Of a stretch of 39,066 bases of DNA, positions 11,187-22,389 are shown piece after piece (the first letter of the stretch is position 1; the number at the start of each line of letters is the position of its first letter). This DNA is from Sphaeroforma arctica JP610. Taxonomy: Eukaryota; Opisthokonta; Ichthyosporea; Ichthyophonida. The position numbers and the translations under genes were made by a program. The DNA lies in contig NW_014039943.1 in NCBI RefSeq assembly GCF_001186125.1, positions 9,145 to 48,210 of the forward strand. Reading direction: 5' to 3'. Below the pieces are notes generated by a model that did no database searches, was not told where the DNA came from, and saw nothing but the letters and a program-made list of their open reading frames with translations.

Positions 11187-12283
11187 ATTATTGAAAGCTG
11201 AACTCGTAGGGTCAGTCCTGTTCATTTCTCCACGCCCTATATGATCTGAATCTACTGCTGAGCGTTCACAGTCGCAGAAAAAACTACAAACACTGCATCG
11301 CTTGATTTATATCGCGAAGCATTTAGTTGTACGATGAAACTCTGGTTTGTGATTATCTCTTGAAAGATACTGTCACTTCAATCATATATTATATGACATA
11401 CTTAATGTAATTGACAATACTTCCACGGGACAATGGACTTCAAATAAATAGGATGTCAGTCTCGAACAGTGTGTTTAATACCCCATTTCCTGTTTCTAAA
11501 TTTGGCTATTGTCGCTGTTCAAACAATGGAGAATCAACAATAGCACATCATACCGTGACACATTTCTCAGCTAAATATTTAGTTAACGTATCAGTTTATA
11601 TTTAGGTTTTTCTTGCATACATAATTACATACTCACCGAACGACGAACACATGTGACATTTTTGTTTGTTTTGTTTTGTTTTTCGTTTTGTTTTAAAATA
11701 CAACCAATGAAAATCAATACTATGGAATTTTGTATTTTTTATATTCTGTTTTTTTGTTTGTTTATTTCCTATCCGATCAAAATAACTGGTTAATCAATTT
11801 CGAGCACTACGAATTAGATTCTTCCGAAAGGTGATCACTGATCTGAGATCTCTCGTGGAAAAAAAAACATGACAAATGCAATGTTTAATTGTTTATACTT
11901 TATACTTTATTGTTTTATGTATGGTACAAACTACAATCACTACAATGGTGGTTTATTATATTTTATACTATAATATAATATGCGTAAATCTCTAGAAAGA
12001 CTATGTGCAATTATAATTACGAACATGTATTTTTGTTCTATTTACTCGTGTTTACTGTTTAGCCTCTTGTGACTGGTGACTTGTGACTTGTCAGTTGTCA
12101 GGGCTGTCTCTGAGGGCTCAGTCAGTCTATGACTATAGTATTTATTCAGTATTTATCATTGTATCTGGTAAGACTGGTATCAGGATGACACCCTCTCGGG
12201 TTCACAGTTCCGAACTCCTGACTATTGAGTTCTGACTCCAGATAATTGATACATATAATAGTAAAATATTTAAATTTACATAC
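11187..12283. other. AT-rich spacer with T-rich simple sequence
   Basis: No supportable gene. Contains TTTTG/GTTTT-type low-complexity sequence at about 11658-11765 and scattered A/T runs. A stretch near 12060-12130 has short repeated GTGACTTGTGAC-like words. Confidence 0.6.
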
Positions 12284-12695
12284 CTGAGGCTGCCTAAGTG
12301 CCTAGTGGCCGAAGGGCGTGAAGCATGTGCAAGTGCCGTGACAAAATTTGAAGACATGACATACTTGACATTTCTAGCACCTGGGTGTGACAATTATTAG
12401 TCAATAAGTGCATCAGAAGCCTCAAAACATCCACAGGTACGTAGTTCATTGTCTGCCTACCGATGTAAATGTTATATGACGCGGATATGTATAAATCAAA
12501 ATTTGGCCTATAATACGAATCAATCTGTCTTACCTTTGCATGGAGGATGCATGTACACGCCACCTGATATCCGAAAACCTATCTGCAATTTTGTAGTTGA
12601 TAAAATAAAGTACCCGTTTAGAACCTACCTTCCACCCGTAGGGGACGTAGGTAAGTCAAAGGGTATTGCCCATATTGTTTCGCTGAATAGCTCAT
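12284..12695 (-). other. Possible spliced coding fragments, unresolved
   Basis: Several splice-like signals and coding-like segments line up on the minus strand. An ATG at 12695 opens MSYSAKQYGQYPLTYLRPLR and ends at a GAAG|GTAGGT donor (12629). A TTGCAG acceptor at 12583 is followed by a 49-nt exon with a AAAG|GTAAGA donor at 12534. A frame running to 12294 reads through NYVPVDVLRLLMHLLTNN. An alternative exon, 12380-12284, lies between CACACCCAG and CAG|GTATGT and reads ARNVKYVMSSNFVTALAHAS. No single splicing pattern keeps all parts open: one would need a 26-nt intron. It may be a decayed gene or transposon fragment, or the pattern may be coincidence. No family recognised. Confidence 0.22.
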
Positions 12696-13458
12696 TCGTT
12701 GCCGAATACAAAATTGTTATATTCAAGTCTTCTTTTCGTTGTTTCGATATATGTGCTATTATAAGTTCATGAATCGCCGAGAGCATTTTCGCGAGCATTA
12801 ATCAATTGTGCGCCCACTAGGGCTTTTCCCTGTGGCAACCTTGTTTCAATATACACCTATGACTTCACGAGCGTCAAAAGATTGAGCTAAGAAATATTAC
12901 AATTGTTGATTCCCAGATTTTGTGCGCTGAGATCATTTTGTAAAGGAATTGAGTTGGATATTCCGAAAGTAGGCATTAATGATCGTGATGCTTATAATAA
13001 CACCGAACGATCATGTTTAATATAAATATATTGATTGCCAAGCCTCCTAGTCAAAGAATATAGATAAATACAAAATTGATAAAATAAATATCATGTCCGA
13101 TAGGGCGATACACAACGCTCTCTTTGTGATGTGATCTGCTTATCACGTACTATTTTTGACACGAGAGCAGGAAATAGACTCACAAATTTTGAAGGCCAAT
13201 AACTACTGAATGCATGCACCCAACATTTAATATAATAGTCCTACTCGGTAAAAAAAATACAATCTGTACGAACATCACAAACTTAATATTGGCTATAAAT
13301 GTGCATACCACGATATTTGCTCTTTGTTGAAGACCCGTACCACAATCGCGCTTTTAGTTGCAAAAGTGCAGATTGGACTGGTATGGGCGACGGTTGCCTG
13401 TGGAAATAAACAAGACCAATTCTATTGTAGTCCGCTCACTCGCACACTCGGTATCAAT
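12696..13458. other. Spacer upstream of the coiled-coil gene
   Basis: AT-rich, no recognisable gene. The frame of the next gene is open back to at least 13324, where two TTG codons but no ATG occur. An acceptor-like AAAGTGCAG at about 13365 leaves room for a 5' exon that I cannot place. Confidence 0.5.
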
Positions 13459-14958
13459 ATGGATTTTTTTATAAACCAAATACTGACTAGGTTTAGATCG
13501 AAAAATATGGAGGCGGAAGGGGTAGAAATCCGCGCACTGTATGTACAGCAACTTTCAAATATTGCAGATTATATGGAAGAGAGTTTGCGATCAGATACGC
13601 AAAGAATCGGTAGGTTGTACTGGTACATACTGCTGGGCATTTGTTTTGACAGTTCTCGTGCGTTCTTAATAGACCAGATTGAAACATCTCACTACAAAGC
13701 AGCAATTTCTCTTGCACTTACGGTGATTATATATTCTCTGAATCTCAAATATGAAGAGTGTCAAGTTAGGCATGCAAAGGGGATCACAATTAACGAGCAC
13801 TCCATGGATCGCATCAACACCAGTAAAGCCGCCGCAAATCACGCCAACTTGCAATATCGCGAGACCGAATCTAGGCTCACTAACGAGGTCAAGCAACTAA
13901 ATGAGCAGCTGCGCTGTCAACGTGCCAAATTCGATGCCGATCGGAAATCTCTGCAAGCACAGCGACAAAACCTGGTTAAAGCCGAGTTAGCTGCCAATTC
14001 GCAGATCGCAGAATACAATCGGTGTGTGACCCAAAGCGAGCGCGCTTTGACTGAGCAAAAACAACGGTTGAAAAATGGTAGACTTATCGCAAGCGAACTG
14101 CTACAGGGAAACAATGCCATGCGTAAGTATCATATGAAAAAATGATTTTAATTTACAATGTTTCTTACGAACTAGCCGGATTGAGCTATCAATAAGAACA
14201 TGAGCAGAGTGTGTCTGTCTATCCGTACTTAGAAGTGAGTAGTGCACATATCCGTGGTGCCTCGGACCCCACTCAACTTCTACCCACTCAACATCTACAT
14301 ACTGACTAACACCACGCACATGTACACACACGACTTGATATATACAGACTCACAGATTGGCAATCATTCCGCCATTGCACACGTTCAAAGCGTCACTGAC
14401 AAGGCTCATCCGAAGTTCTTCCCCGAGCGGATGCAAAATTTTGCCGAGGCGATGTTGCCGCCAATGTTGCGCAACCAGAATGAACTGAAGGTGGTCGATG
14501 TCGTAAAACAAATAGAGTATACACTAAGAGATGCAGTCACAGTGTGCAATTCTATGAAAAAAGCTCTCGAACAGTTTGTGACTATTCTTTGTGCCGATGA
14601 TCTGCAAGTGAGAGGGCACGTGGTGGTAACTATTGAGGAGCTGATGTACACCTATTGGCCTAGGCTTGTCGCCTGCCATTGCGACAAAGCTTCATACTAC
14701 GAGCGTGGATTGTGCGAGGTGATAAACGAACACAGAATCGTTTCAACATTCATGCTACGACACAACACCTTCAGGCCTCTTGCGTGGAACTCCATAGGAA
14801 CCATAGTGCCTTTTGACGAGAAGGTTTACGCTTATCAGGGAACCGTCCCGAAATACAGTTTGCTCTCTTTGCCATGCAAGGTCATCTTTCCACCATTGTG
14901 GGACAAGAACGGTTTATTGCTCAGCAAAGGCTTCGCGGTGGCGTCCTATCGGAATTGA
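13459..14958 (+). CDS. Two-segment membrane coiled-coil protein, 424 aa, unknown function
   Basis: Two exons, 13459-14122 and 14348-14958 (1275 nt, 425 codons with TGA). The donor is a consensus C|GTAAGT and the acceptor TATACAG|AC restores phase 1. I chose the first in-frame ATG (13459); the frame is open upstream without another ATG. Residues 54-63 (YWYILLGICF) and 80-93 (AAISLALTVIIYSL) are two hydrophobic stretches separated by a short charged loop, so a hairpin membrane anchor is plausible. Residues about 120-210 are Gln/Glu/Arg/Leu-rich with heptad character, a predicted coiled coil. Exon 2 encodes a mixed globular-looking domain (motifs HPKFFPERMQNFAEAMLP, VVKQIEYTLRDAV, FPPLWDKNGLLLSKGFAVAS). 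No enzyme motif is recognisable. Neighbours give no functional hint. Confidence 0.75.
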
Positions 14959-15599
14959 TCATTAGAGTTCTAAACTGCAGCTCTTTTTGTAGCGGCAGAT
15001 TACAACTCTTCGAGAGTATCACGCAGGTATCACCATACAATCGCCTACGTCCGGAATAGCATCGAGAAGAATCATGTAGGGAGCATCAACTTAGGGCCAG
15101 GTCACACTGTAAGTCGTACTCGAGGAGCGAAAAAATCAGCCCCAAACGCTAAGATACTCATTTATAAGCAAAATACGAGTCCGTCTCTAGAGTTTAATAT
15201 ACAGGGGTATAGAAATTCCACATATTTACAGTTATTTCTCTGCATATCTGCCCAGTCACAAGATTAAATTATCTATCACGGTTTGATGTGATTGTCGTTG
15301 CTTTCATTATATATAGGCCCGTTGTGTCTCCCCCTCCCTCACTCTACCGTGGCTAGAAGCACGTACTCATGCTCTTCATGGACTGAGGCAAATAAATTCA
15401 CTGAAGGAACCAAGAATAGAATATACAGGTAGCATTGGCTACTCTCGCAAATATACAACTATTCAATTGTACGTACGCCAGCAACAATTGTTATCAAGAC
15501 TTTATTTCCTTCGACAAGGTCACAAGTACAGTCTACCTCGCCTGAGAATTCTATTTAAGTGTAGAGGTTCAACCCTATTTTAAAAGGTTCGACTCCACT
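14959..15599. other. Convergent intergenic region
   Basis: Spacer between the stop of the coiled-coil gene and the stop of the phosphohexomutase gene. An AATAAA occurs on the plus strand at 15391, about 430 nt past the coiled-coil gene's stop. Nothing else recognised. Confidence 0.5.
15501..15506 (-). terminator. AATAAA poly(A) signal for the phosphohexomutase gene
   Basis: Minus-strand AATAAA 94 nt beyond the TAG stop at 15600-15602, at a typical spacing for a short 3' UTR. Use is inferred. Confidence 0.55.
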
Positions 15600-18500
15600 C
15601 TAGTTGCCGTCAACAATCTTTCTCGCGGCTGTTAAGATACCAGCCGCAGCGTCGCAGTAAGCATCCAGTACCGCTTTGCCGTCGTTTGGCAACGCTTCGT
15701 CGCTGACAACCTCGTAGTAGTAACTGATGAAAACAGTGTGGTATGAACATATGCGCATGATAAACATGAATTTGTGAATGTGTAATATTGCAGTCATCGC
15801 TGCACTTGTACACACACGTTTGAGTGTATAGTGCATAGTGGACACGCTAGAGGATGGTGTATATACGAATCGGTGTTGAATTTGTATTGGGGCAAGAACT
15901 ACAAAAACGTTTGTTGGAAATTGGCATCTAGGTAATACATTAAGTTCAAACACTCTGGAATCCCACAAAAAGAAACGGATTCGAAGCTGTCCGTATATCA
16001 CAACCAACCCACATATCACGCTATAATTAAACGATCAATTTGTCGACAAAGACTAGATGCTTACCGGAACTTGGGCTCTGTTCCAGACGCTCGAAGCAAG
16101 ATCCAACTGCGATCGGCAAAGATGACCTTTAAGCCGTCAATAATGTTGATGGAGGTGATCTCCTTTGCCTTGCCATCGATTGTGACGCTGTCTCCCATTT
16201 TGTACAGTTTGTGCTGTGGGATACAGATACGAGAGAGCCAACGACAGAGGTCAGGACTCAGTTTATATAACCTGATTATACAGTAGCTTATTAGATCCCG
16301 CGTTTACAATACTTCAACCTACTAGACCAGATTTACACAGCCATTGGCCTGCCCACAGTGTGACTGCCTACACACGCACACACACATTGAGTTCATTCCC
16401 AGCAGTTTGGCCAAACTAACACCCACGCACATACCTGGAGAGCCTGCATAACCTGGGCCTTGTATGCCTGCCAAGCCTCCACACTCACACCCTTGACATC
16501 AGCACCGGCCTTGTCTGGGTAGAAGTAGCCGTACTTCTTCTGTAATTCCGTGTACTGTTCAGAGAGATTCTTGCCTGCAGCGATGGAGGAGACGGGTGAG
16601 TGGACTGTCATTTGCTGATGTTTTGTGTATATGCACGTGCACACACACATATATTTGGCACACACACACACACAGAGGTATATATATATATATACACCAG
16701 CTCTATGGGTTTATCAACATCTGCACGCCCTAAAAATTCCAATCGTGGTAGTAATTTGGAGTGCACAGCACATTAGACATTGTATTCTAACACACGCAAG
16801 CCTCAGGACACCTTTCAGGATATCGACAAGAAGTGCTGTGTGCGAGACTAATACAGACTATGAATAGCCCACGACAGCATCAGCAACACGCACGCATACA
16901 GCAACTAATGAACGAAGCGTACGAGAGAGCAAGAGCATATATACTCAATATGGTGCAGTATGAGAGCTCGTATGATGCATACGGTAGAGTAGGAGAGCTT
17001 GTATAGCGAGCACGGTACAGTAAGAGCACTTGTATAGCGAACACGGTACGGAAAGAGACCTTGTATGGTGAATAAGACTCACCTGTAAGCACAAGTGTGT
17101 TGATAGCCATAATGCACCCAGCCATAGCACACTTATCCAGGGTGTGGCCGGCAAATGAAATGCCGTCGCTCTCCTCAAAGCACTCGATCACACCACCGCT
17201 GTTGAGGGATGGGCGGAACTCCTTAAACCCTACAGCCAACTCGTCTACACGCTGCCCATTCTTCTTCGCAATCTCAAGTGCGAAGTCACTGTATTCGTAC
17301 AGAGTGCGGGACAGATGTGGGGACGAGGGTTTTCGTGTTGGTTGTGAGCTATGTGTATGATATGTGCGTGCATATCTGTATGTGTACACACATAACACAC
17401 ATATAAGACAACAAAAAAATATACATATAAGACATATAAGACAACAAACACAAATGTGTGTGTGCACGATGCATCCCAATAAACCCTTTACCTGTCATGT
17501 CATTCCCTACAGAAATCCATACAAACATAACTACGCCCATACACACACACATGTGCGATCCATCCCAAAAGACTTCGCAACCACTCACCTGGATGGGGCG
17601 GTAGATGCAATGCCTCCCTTCTTAACGTGTTCAAGAATGCATCCGTATGCAATGGCTCCGAAGCGGTTCATATCAACGTCCATGTGTGCGTCTCCGAAGC
17701 GTGCACGATCGGCATCGGGGTCGAGCGCAGCACACAGCGTGTACTTCCTGTTGGCGGCCTGGAGCTTTTTGATGAGGGGTGCCTGTGTGTGTATGTGTGT
17801 GTGGAAGTGTATATGTATACGTGTATGTATGTGATTGAGTACAGATATACGTGCGTGATTTGCGTATAGGAGGGTACGTGGTCACTGAGAGTGCGTATAG
17901 AATACATAATAGCGTGTGGTGGAATCATAACGCTCCTGTCACTACCCCTGATCTCTGTGCCCAAGCCCTATCTCACTGTAACCATAGCAACACAACGGAC
18001 TAACTCTGCTCAAACAATCAAACAGTGCATACTGCTGGAAGCTCACGTAAGTGTATGCATAGACAATCCATCAACGCCCTCTGGCCTCCTATAAACCCAA
18101 GCTAAGTACTTAGTACCTACACTGTACGCCAACCAGCTAGGGACCCTACACCTACCACTCCCACTGATTCACACACACCACACAGACTTGGATCGTTCAT
18201 AAACCCAACACGGACACGTACATTGTCCTTAAACCCAACACGGACACGTACATTGTCCTTAAACCCAACACAGACACCTACATTGTCCCTAAACCCAACA
18301 TAAGACACCTACATTGTCCTTATACCCAAAAAATTCACCTACATTGTCCTTAAACTCAACACAAGACACCTACATTGTTCTTGGCACTGGGCTCGGGTTT
18401 AACGCCGTGGAACGAGTAGTCCGTATCGGTGTTCATGAACTTCAGAGCACCCGCATCCTTCAGCTCCTGCGTAAGCCCATCGCCCAGAGACGCCTCCAGA

Positions 18501-20469
18501 TACCCGCGGGAAGATCCGTGCATGTTGTCGATGAGAATGAACACGTCCGTCTTGTTCTCCTTGAGCCAGCTGCGGACCTGTGTGGGCGGTAGTGATTGGG
18601 GGTTAGGGTTTAGGGTTTAAAGTTATAGGGTTGTCAGAGAGGGAGAGAGAGGAGGGGGGGGGTTAGGGTTTTAGAATTTGCGAACTACGGAAGTGAGAGG
18701 ATGCACCCTTGCGCGAGATGAGCACCAGATTACATGTGAGTACAGACGTTAAGTACTACCACACAGATAGGACCACATCAGAGGACACCACAATTGAAAC
18801 CCTGACCACGCAGAGACACAAATACACGCATACATGTAACAACACAGGTATATTTATCAATAACCATGTGTATGAACACACAAGTATATAAACCCACATG
18901 TTATAAACCCACATGTATATAAAGACACATGTATATAAACGCACATATTATAAACACATCCATATAAGCCTCATATAGCTGAACGATAACCGTACACGCC
19001 TGTACAAGTTAAATCTGATCTCTCTACGAGCGTGGCACACATTCGTAAACACACGGATCACAACGCGACCACATACCTTGTCCATGTCGTACACGATAGC
19101 GTTCTTCTCCATGAACACAGCAAACTCCTTTGCGGCATCGATGTCGGTCTTTAGTGAGGTGAAGTCTGCGGTTGAGGGTGTGAAGTCACCACCCTTCATG
19201 TAGTTGTTAGCCTTCTCTTGGATGATGGAGGTCAGATCCACATCTGCTGGCCTGGGAAGTAATAGGGAGGACGGGATAGAACGTTAAATAGACACTCTGA
19301 GTATGTCACACGATAGTACCTGCACCTGTATATTGGCGGTGTGCTTTTGTGCATGTACAAGCATACACCAGGTAGCGTTGGCGGCCTTGCGCGCACACGA
19401 CACTTGTTGTTTCGGATCGAAGATGTACCTACACACACACACATGCAGACGCACAACGATCACATTGGTTCTGGTCTATGATTGTAATACACGAAAGAGC
19501 GTACACCACCACATATGTGTCCGTGCATATAAAATTACTTGTGTGCCTGTGCATATGAAGTACTTACGTGCCTGTGCATATGTAGTACTTACGTGTCTGT
19601 GCATACGAAGTACTTACGTGCCTGTGCATATGAAGTACTTACGTGTCTGTGCATTTGAAGTACATAACATCTTGTCCGATAGTCAACTGAAGTGTTTCAG
19701 GCGTGTGCGTATCGAAATGCCACTGAGAGAGTGGCAAGTAGAGAGCCATCCAGATATCTTTATATTCTAAGGCGCCCATTTGCTATATATATATATATAT
19801 ATATATACATATCCCATCCACTCCACCACATATCCATATTCAATATATCCACTCTCAACACTACTATATATTTATCAATTATATATATGTGTGTAGATAT
19901 ATATATCGTATATATATATACATATATATACATACATACATTTATATATGTATATACATGTATATATATATATATATATATTATGACTCACCCTCCATCG
20001 GCAGGGTTAAATTTAAGACCGGCGTAGTCCATAGGGTTGTGTGACGGTGTGAAGTTGAACGAACCAGCTAGCTTACGGTACGGAACCAATGCCGATCCCA
20101 CACCAGTAGGGCACTCACCTGTACAAATGCGAATAAGATAAAACGATGGATAAATACGCTTGTGTACAGATGCGAACAGAAGAATGCACACACGCGTGTC
20201 AAATAGTGAATGTGATACTGAACAGCACGCGTGTGTACGCGAAGATGTCGGGGAGCGCTGACACGGTGGCGTGGAATGGCGCACTCAAATATACACAAGT
20301 CAACAACATTACGCCTCAATGTGCATACGTCCGATTTGTACAGCAACTACGTTACATAAATAAGATTATCGCATGACATTTGTTCCTACTGGTGCATTTG
20401 TGTAAATATATAAAAATGATGTGTAAGGTATGCCCAATGTCGACGCCATGTGCGATACACACATATGAG

Positions 20470-20502
<33 letters not shown>

Positions 20503-20951
20503 GCACGCTTGTACGCACCTGCAAAGAATATCTTGATACCCTCTGCGGCCAGCTCGCGCATCGCAACGTCCATGAAATCATCACCCATGAAACGATTGTC
20601 GCGGAATACGAGGATACCATTGCTCTTTACCTCCTCGAAGCTTGTGTAGTGATTTTGCTGTTGGGATGCAGTGGTATAGAATATGTGTGTACTGGATAAG
20701 TAGGAAATATACAAATATACAGTTATATTATACATAAATACTGATATACCATATAAAAATACAGATATATTGTAAATATGTACAGATGTATTATACATAT
20801 ACCTGTGCCCATTGAGCAAAATACACCACTCCACACGAGCATTGACCTGTACTTTAACAGGTATATAGTCATTCGCATATATTTCGATCGAGACAAACGG
20901 CTAATCCCTATATGAACATTTATATAAATGCAGACATATATAAATGCAGAC

Positions 20952-20987
<36 letters not shown>

Positions 20988-22064
20988 TATATGTATATGC
21001 ATACAGACAGACACAGATATATATATATATATATATATATAATATGCATATATGCATATACGTGTGTATATTCGTATTCGAAAAATTATTCTATGTATTT
21101 ACAGACGAAATATTTTACATAAATATACTCATGCTGTAGTAGATGTGCACTTTGCCATACGCAACGTAACATAGCTAACAGCTTACCAGCACTACACTCA
21201 TATAGTTACCTTGAGGAAATCGTCGGTCTTCATCATCTCGATGATACCACGACATGTCTTGGCAACGTTGAGACATGTGAAGTCCTCACCAATCACACCT
21301 CTCCATCCTGACGTTCCAAACACTACCATGGTGGTGGCCTGTGTAGTTATGTGAAAAAGGCTAGTATTTGTGCGTGCTGTGTGTACTATCACTCAGTTCG
21401 TTGTGTGCTATGCTTGGGCTATGGTTGTACAGATAGTATGCCGTAGTACATTTGACTGACGACTACTTTAGGATGTGATGAATATGACCTTATGTGGATC
21501 ATTCATAGTACACACTTTCCTTGGTCAATTTCCAGGTATTCTTTTACGTAAAATCTGACGGTTATGGCAAATACTGCTGCAATGAACTCATCGGTGTATT
21601 TATATGCTCAACGCAACAATGTTTAACGACGAAAAATTGACGTGTACCGCTTAAAGTTTTATCCAGATGATGAATAATCTGATGCGCTGTGTAAATCAGG
21701 AGCAGAAATAGCATGTGGATATGTGCGTATGACAACCTTGACAATAATTGCGACCAAAGCAAGAATACTGACAATATGTACAACGAATAAAGCCAGAGGT
21801 ATAATTCAACGTTGAAGTCGTATAAAGGTATGCCACAACCCATACCTCAGATGTCTTAGCCTTCTCACCCTGGTGTGCGCGGATGTCGTCAATTATCGCA
21901 CGGCATGCCTCGCGGGAGTCCTTGCCGTCATCATTGTAGTAGTTGCCAATGATGTTGGCACATTCCCATAGGTTGCCCTTTTCTAACCACGTCCACGCCT
22001 TGTTCTTAAGATCAGTGGGCAGAGTCTCCTCTATGAAGGACTTGACTTTAGCTTCGATTGCCAT
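15600..22064 (-). CDS. Alpha-D-phosphohexomutase (phosphoglucomutase/phosphomannomutase family), 601 aa
   Basis: This enzyme family interconverts hexose 1- and 6-phosphates in the cytosol through a phosphoserine. Exons (minus): 22064-21846, 21338-21210, 20657-20519, 20118-19992, 19251-19077, 18577-18374, 17782-17589, 17288-17083, 16574-16435, 16213-16065, 15723-15600. The sum is 1806 nt, 601 aa plus TAG; all ten junctions are GT-AG and in phase. All family signatures are intact: TSGWRG (82-87), the catalytic serine in TPSHNP (Ser188), the Mg-binding loop DPDADR (352-357), the sugar-binding loop EESDG followed by GH (434-444), and the phosphate-binding RASGTEPK (552-559). The length is normal for the larger members. 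GTSGWRG and EESDG..GH point away from the animal PGM1 type, whose loop differs, and towards the PGM/PMM-like branch, so substrate preference (glucose versus mannose phosphate) is open. Introns of 221-740 bp are rich in minisatellites and (TA)n. The start ATG opens an Ala/Glu/Lys-rich N-terminus with no signal peptide. Confidence 0.95.
16932..17074. repeat. 31-bp tandem repeat beside the donor of phosphohexomutase intron 8
   Basis: About four and a half diverged copies with a 31-bp period. Plus-strand core: GAGCNCTTGTATAGCGANCA followed by CGGTACNGTAN. The array runs to within about 10 bases of the exon 8 donor (G|GTGAGT at 17083/17082), so the repeats are the first thing transcribed in the intron. 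Confidence 0.8.
18190..18379. repeat. 30-31 bp minisatellite carrying splice-donor copies (intron 6)
   Basis: Six consecutive units of 30-31 bp, plus-strand core AACCCAACAC...GACACNTACATTGTCC. On the transcribed (minus) strand each unit contains ACAATGTAGGTG (four units) or ACAATGTACGTG (two units). These match the true exon 6 boundary ACAAT|GTAGGTG at 18374. The array begins at that splice site, so the last exonic bases and the donor appear to belong to the repeat unit. Confidence 0.9.
18598..18672. repeat. Telomere-like GGGTTTA stretch in phosphohexomutase intron 5
   Basis: GGGGGTTAGGGTTTAGGGTT at 18598-18617, then a G-rich purine run and another GGTTAGGGTTTT near 18661. On the transcribed strand this is CCCTAAACCCTAACCCC, starting some 20 bases upstream of the intron 5 acceptor (exon starts at 18577). 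It therefore forms the pyrimidine-rich tract and offers a CTAAC branch-point-like word. Confidence 0.75.
19521..19669. repeat. 25-bp tandem repeat with GTAAGT in every core unit (intron 4)
   Basis: Six units, the outer two degenerate, period exactly 25 bp in the core. The plus-strand unit is GTGCCTGTGCATATGAAGTA plus CTTAC. On the transcribed strand it reads GTAAGTACTTCATATGCACAG plus GCAC. Perfect GTAAGT words lie at 19562-19567, 19587-19592, 19612-19617 and 19637-19642 (plus-strand ACTTAC), each followed 15 bases on by CACAG. Confidence 0.9.
19780..19982. repeat. (TA)n and TATATG microsatellites in intron 4
   Basis: TA dinucleotide runs at about 19783-19806 and 19954-19981, with TATATACATA-type imperfect sequence between. 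They abut the donor side of intron 4 (exon 4 ends at 19992). Confidence 0.85.
20907..21065. repeat. (TA)n microsatellites in phosphohexomutase intron 2
   Basis: Includes a duplicated word (ATATAAATGCAGAC at about 20919-20952) followed by two long TA runs (about 20952-20990 and 21017-21042). Intronic, non-coding. Confidence 0.85.
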
Positions 22065-22275
22065 TGTGTATATAATGTATTCGGGATTGTGCGGTGTGTG
22101 TGTGTGTGTGCGAGTGTAAATATGTGTGTAAGTTAGTGACTGCCGCAGCCGATATTTATTAAACAGACATATATGGTATACGGCATAGCCCTCTAAATTG
22201 AACATATACGGGTATGCGTTCAAGATTGTTTACCTTTACAATCCCCCAATTTCCGACCACTCAGATAAAAGATAG

Positions 22276-22389
22276 TTTACGACATTTCAAGCTTATTTAC
22301 AATTTTTCAAAGGCTGATACCGAATCCAGGCAATCTGACTGTAAATTTACGACATTTCAAAAGCTGATACCAATTCCAGAAAACCTGAC
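22276..22389. repeat. Imperfect tandem repeat upstream of the phosphohexomutase gene
   Basis: TTTACGACATTTCAA occurs at 22276 and 22346, with a TTTACAATTTTTCAA variant at 22297. The last two are followed by (A)GCTGATACCNAATCCAG and AANCTGAC. Two long copies and one short copy. Confidence 0.8.

Noticed and set aside
15583-15605. GGTTCGACTCC resembling a tRNA T-loop
   Set aside because: No acceptor, D or anticodon stems could be built around it; it overlaps the 3' end of the phosphohexomutase coding region.
16625-17479. Open frames on both strands around phosphohexomutase exons 8-9
   Set aside because: They run across introns and tandem repeats; only the spliced minus-strand exons retain family motifs.
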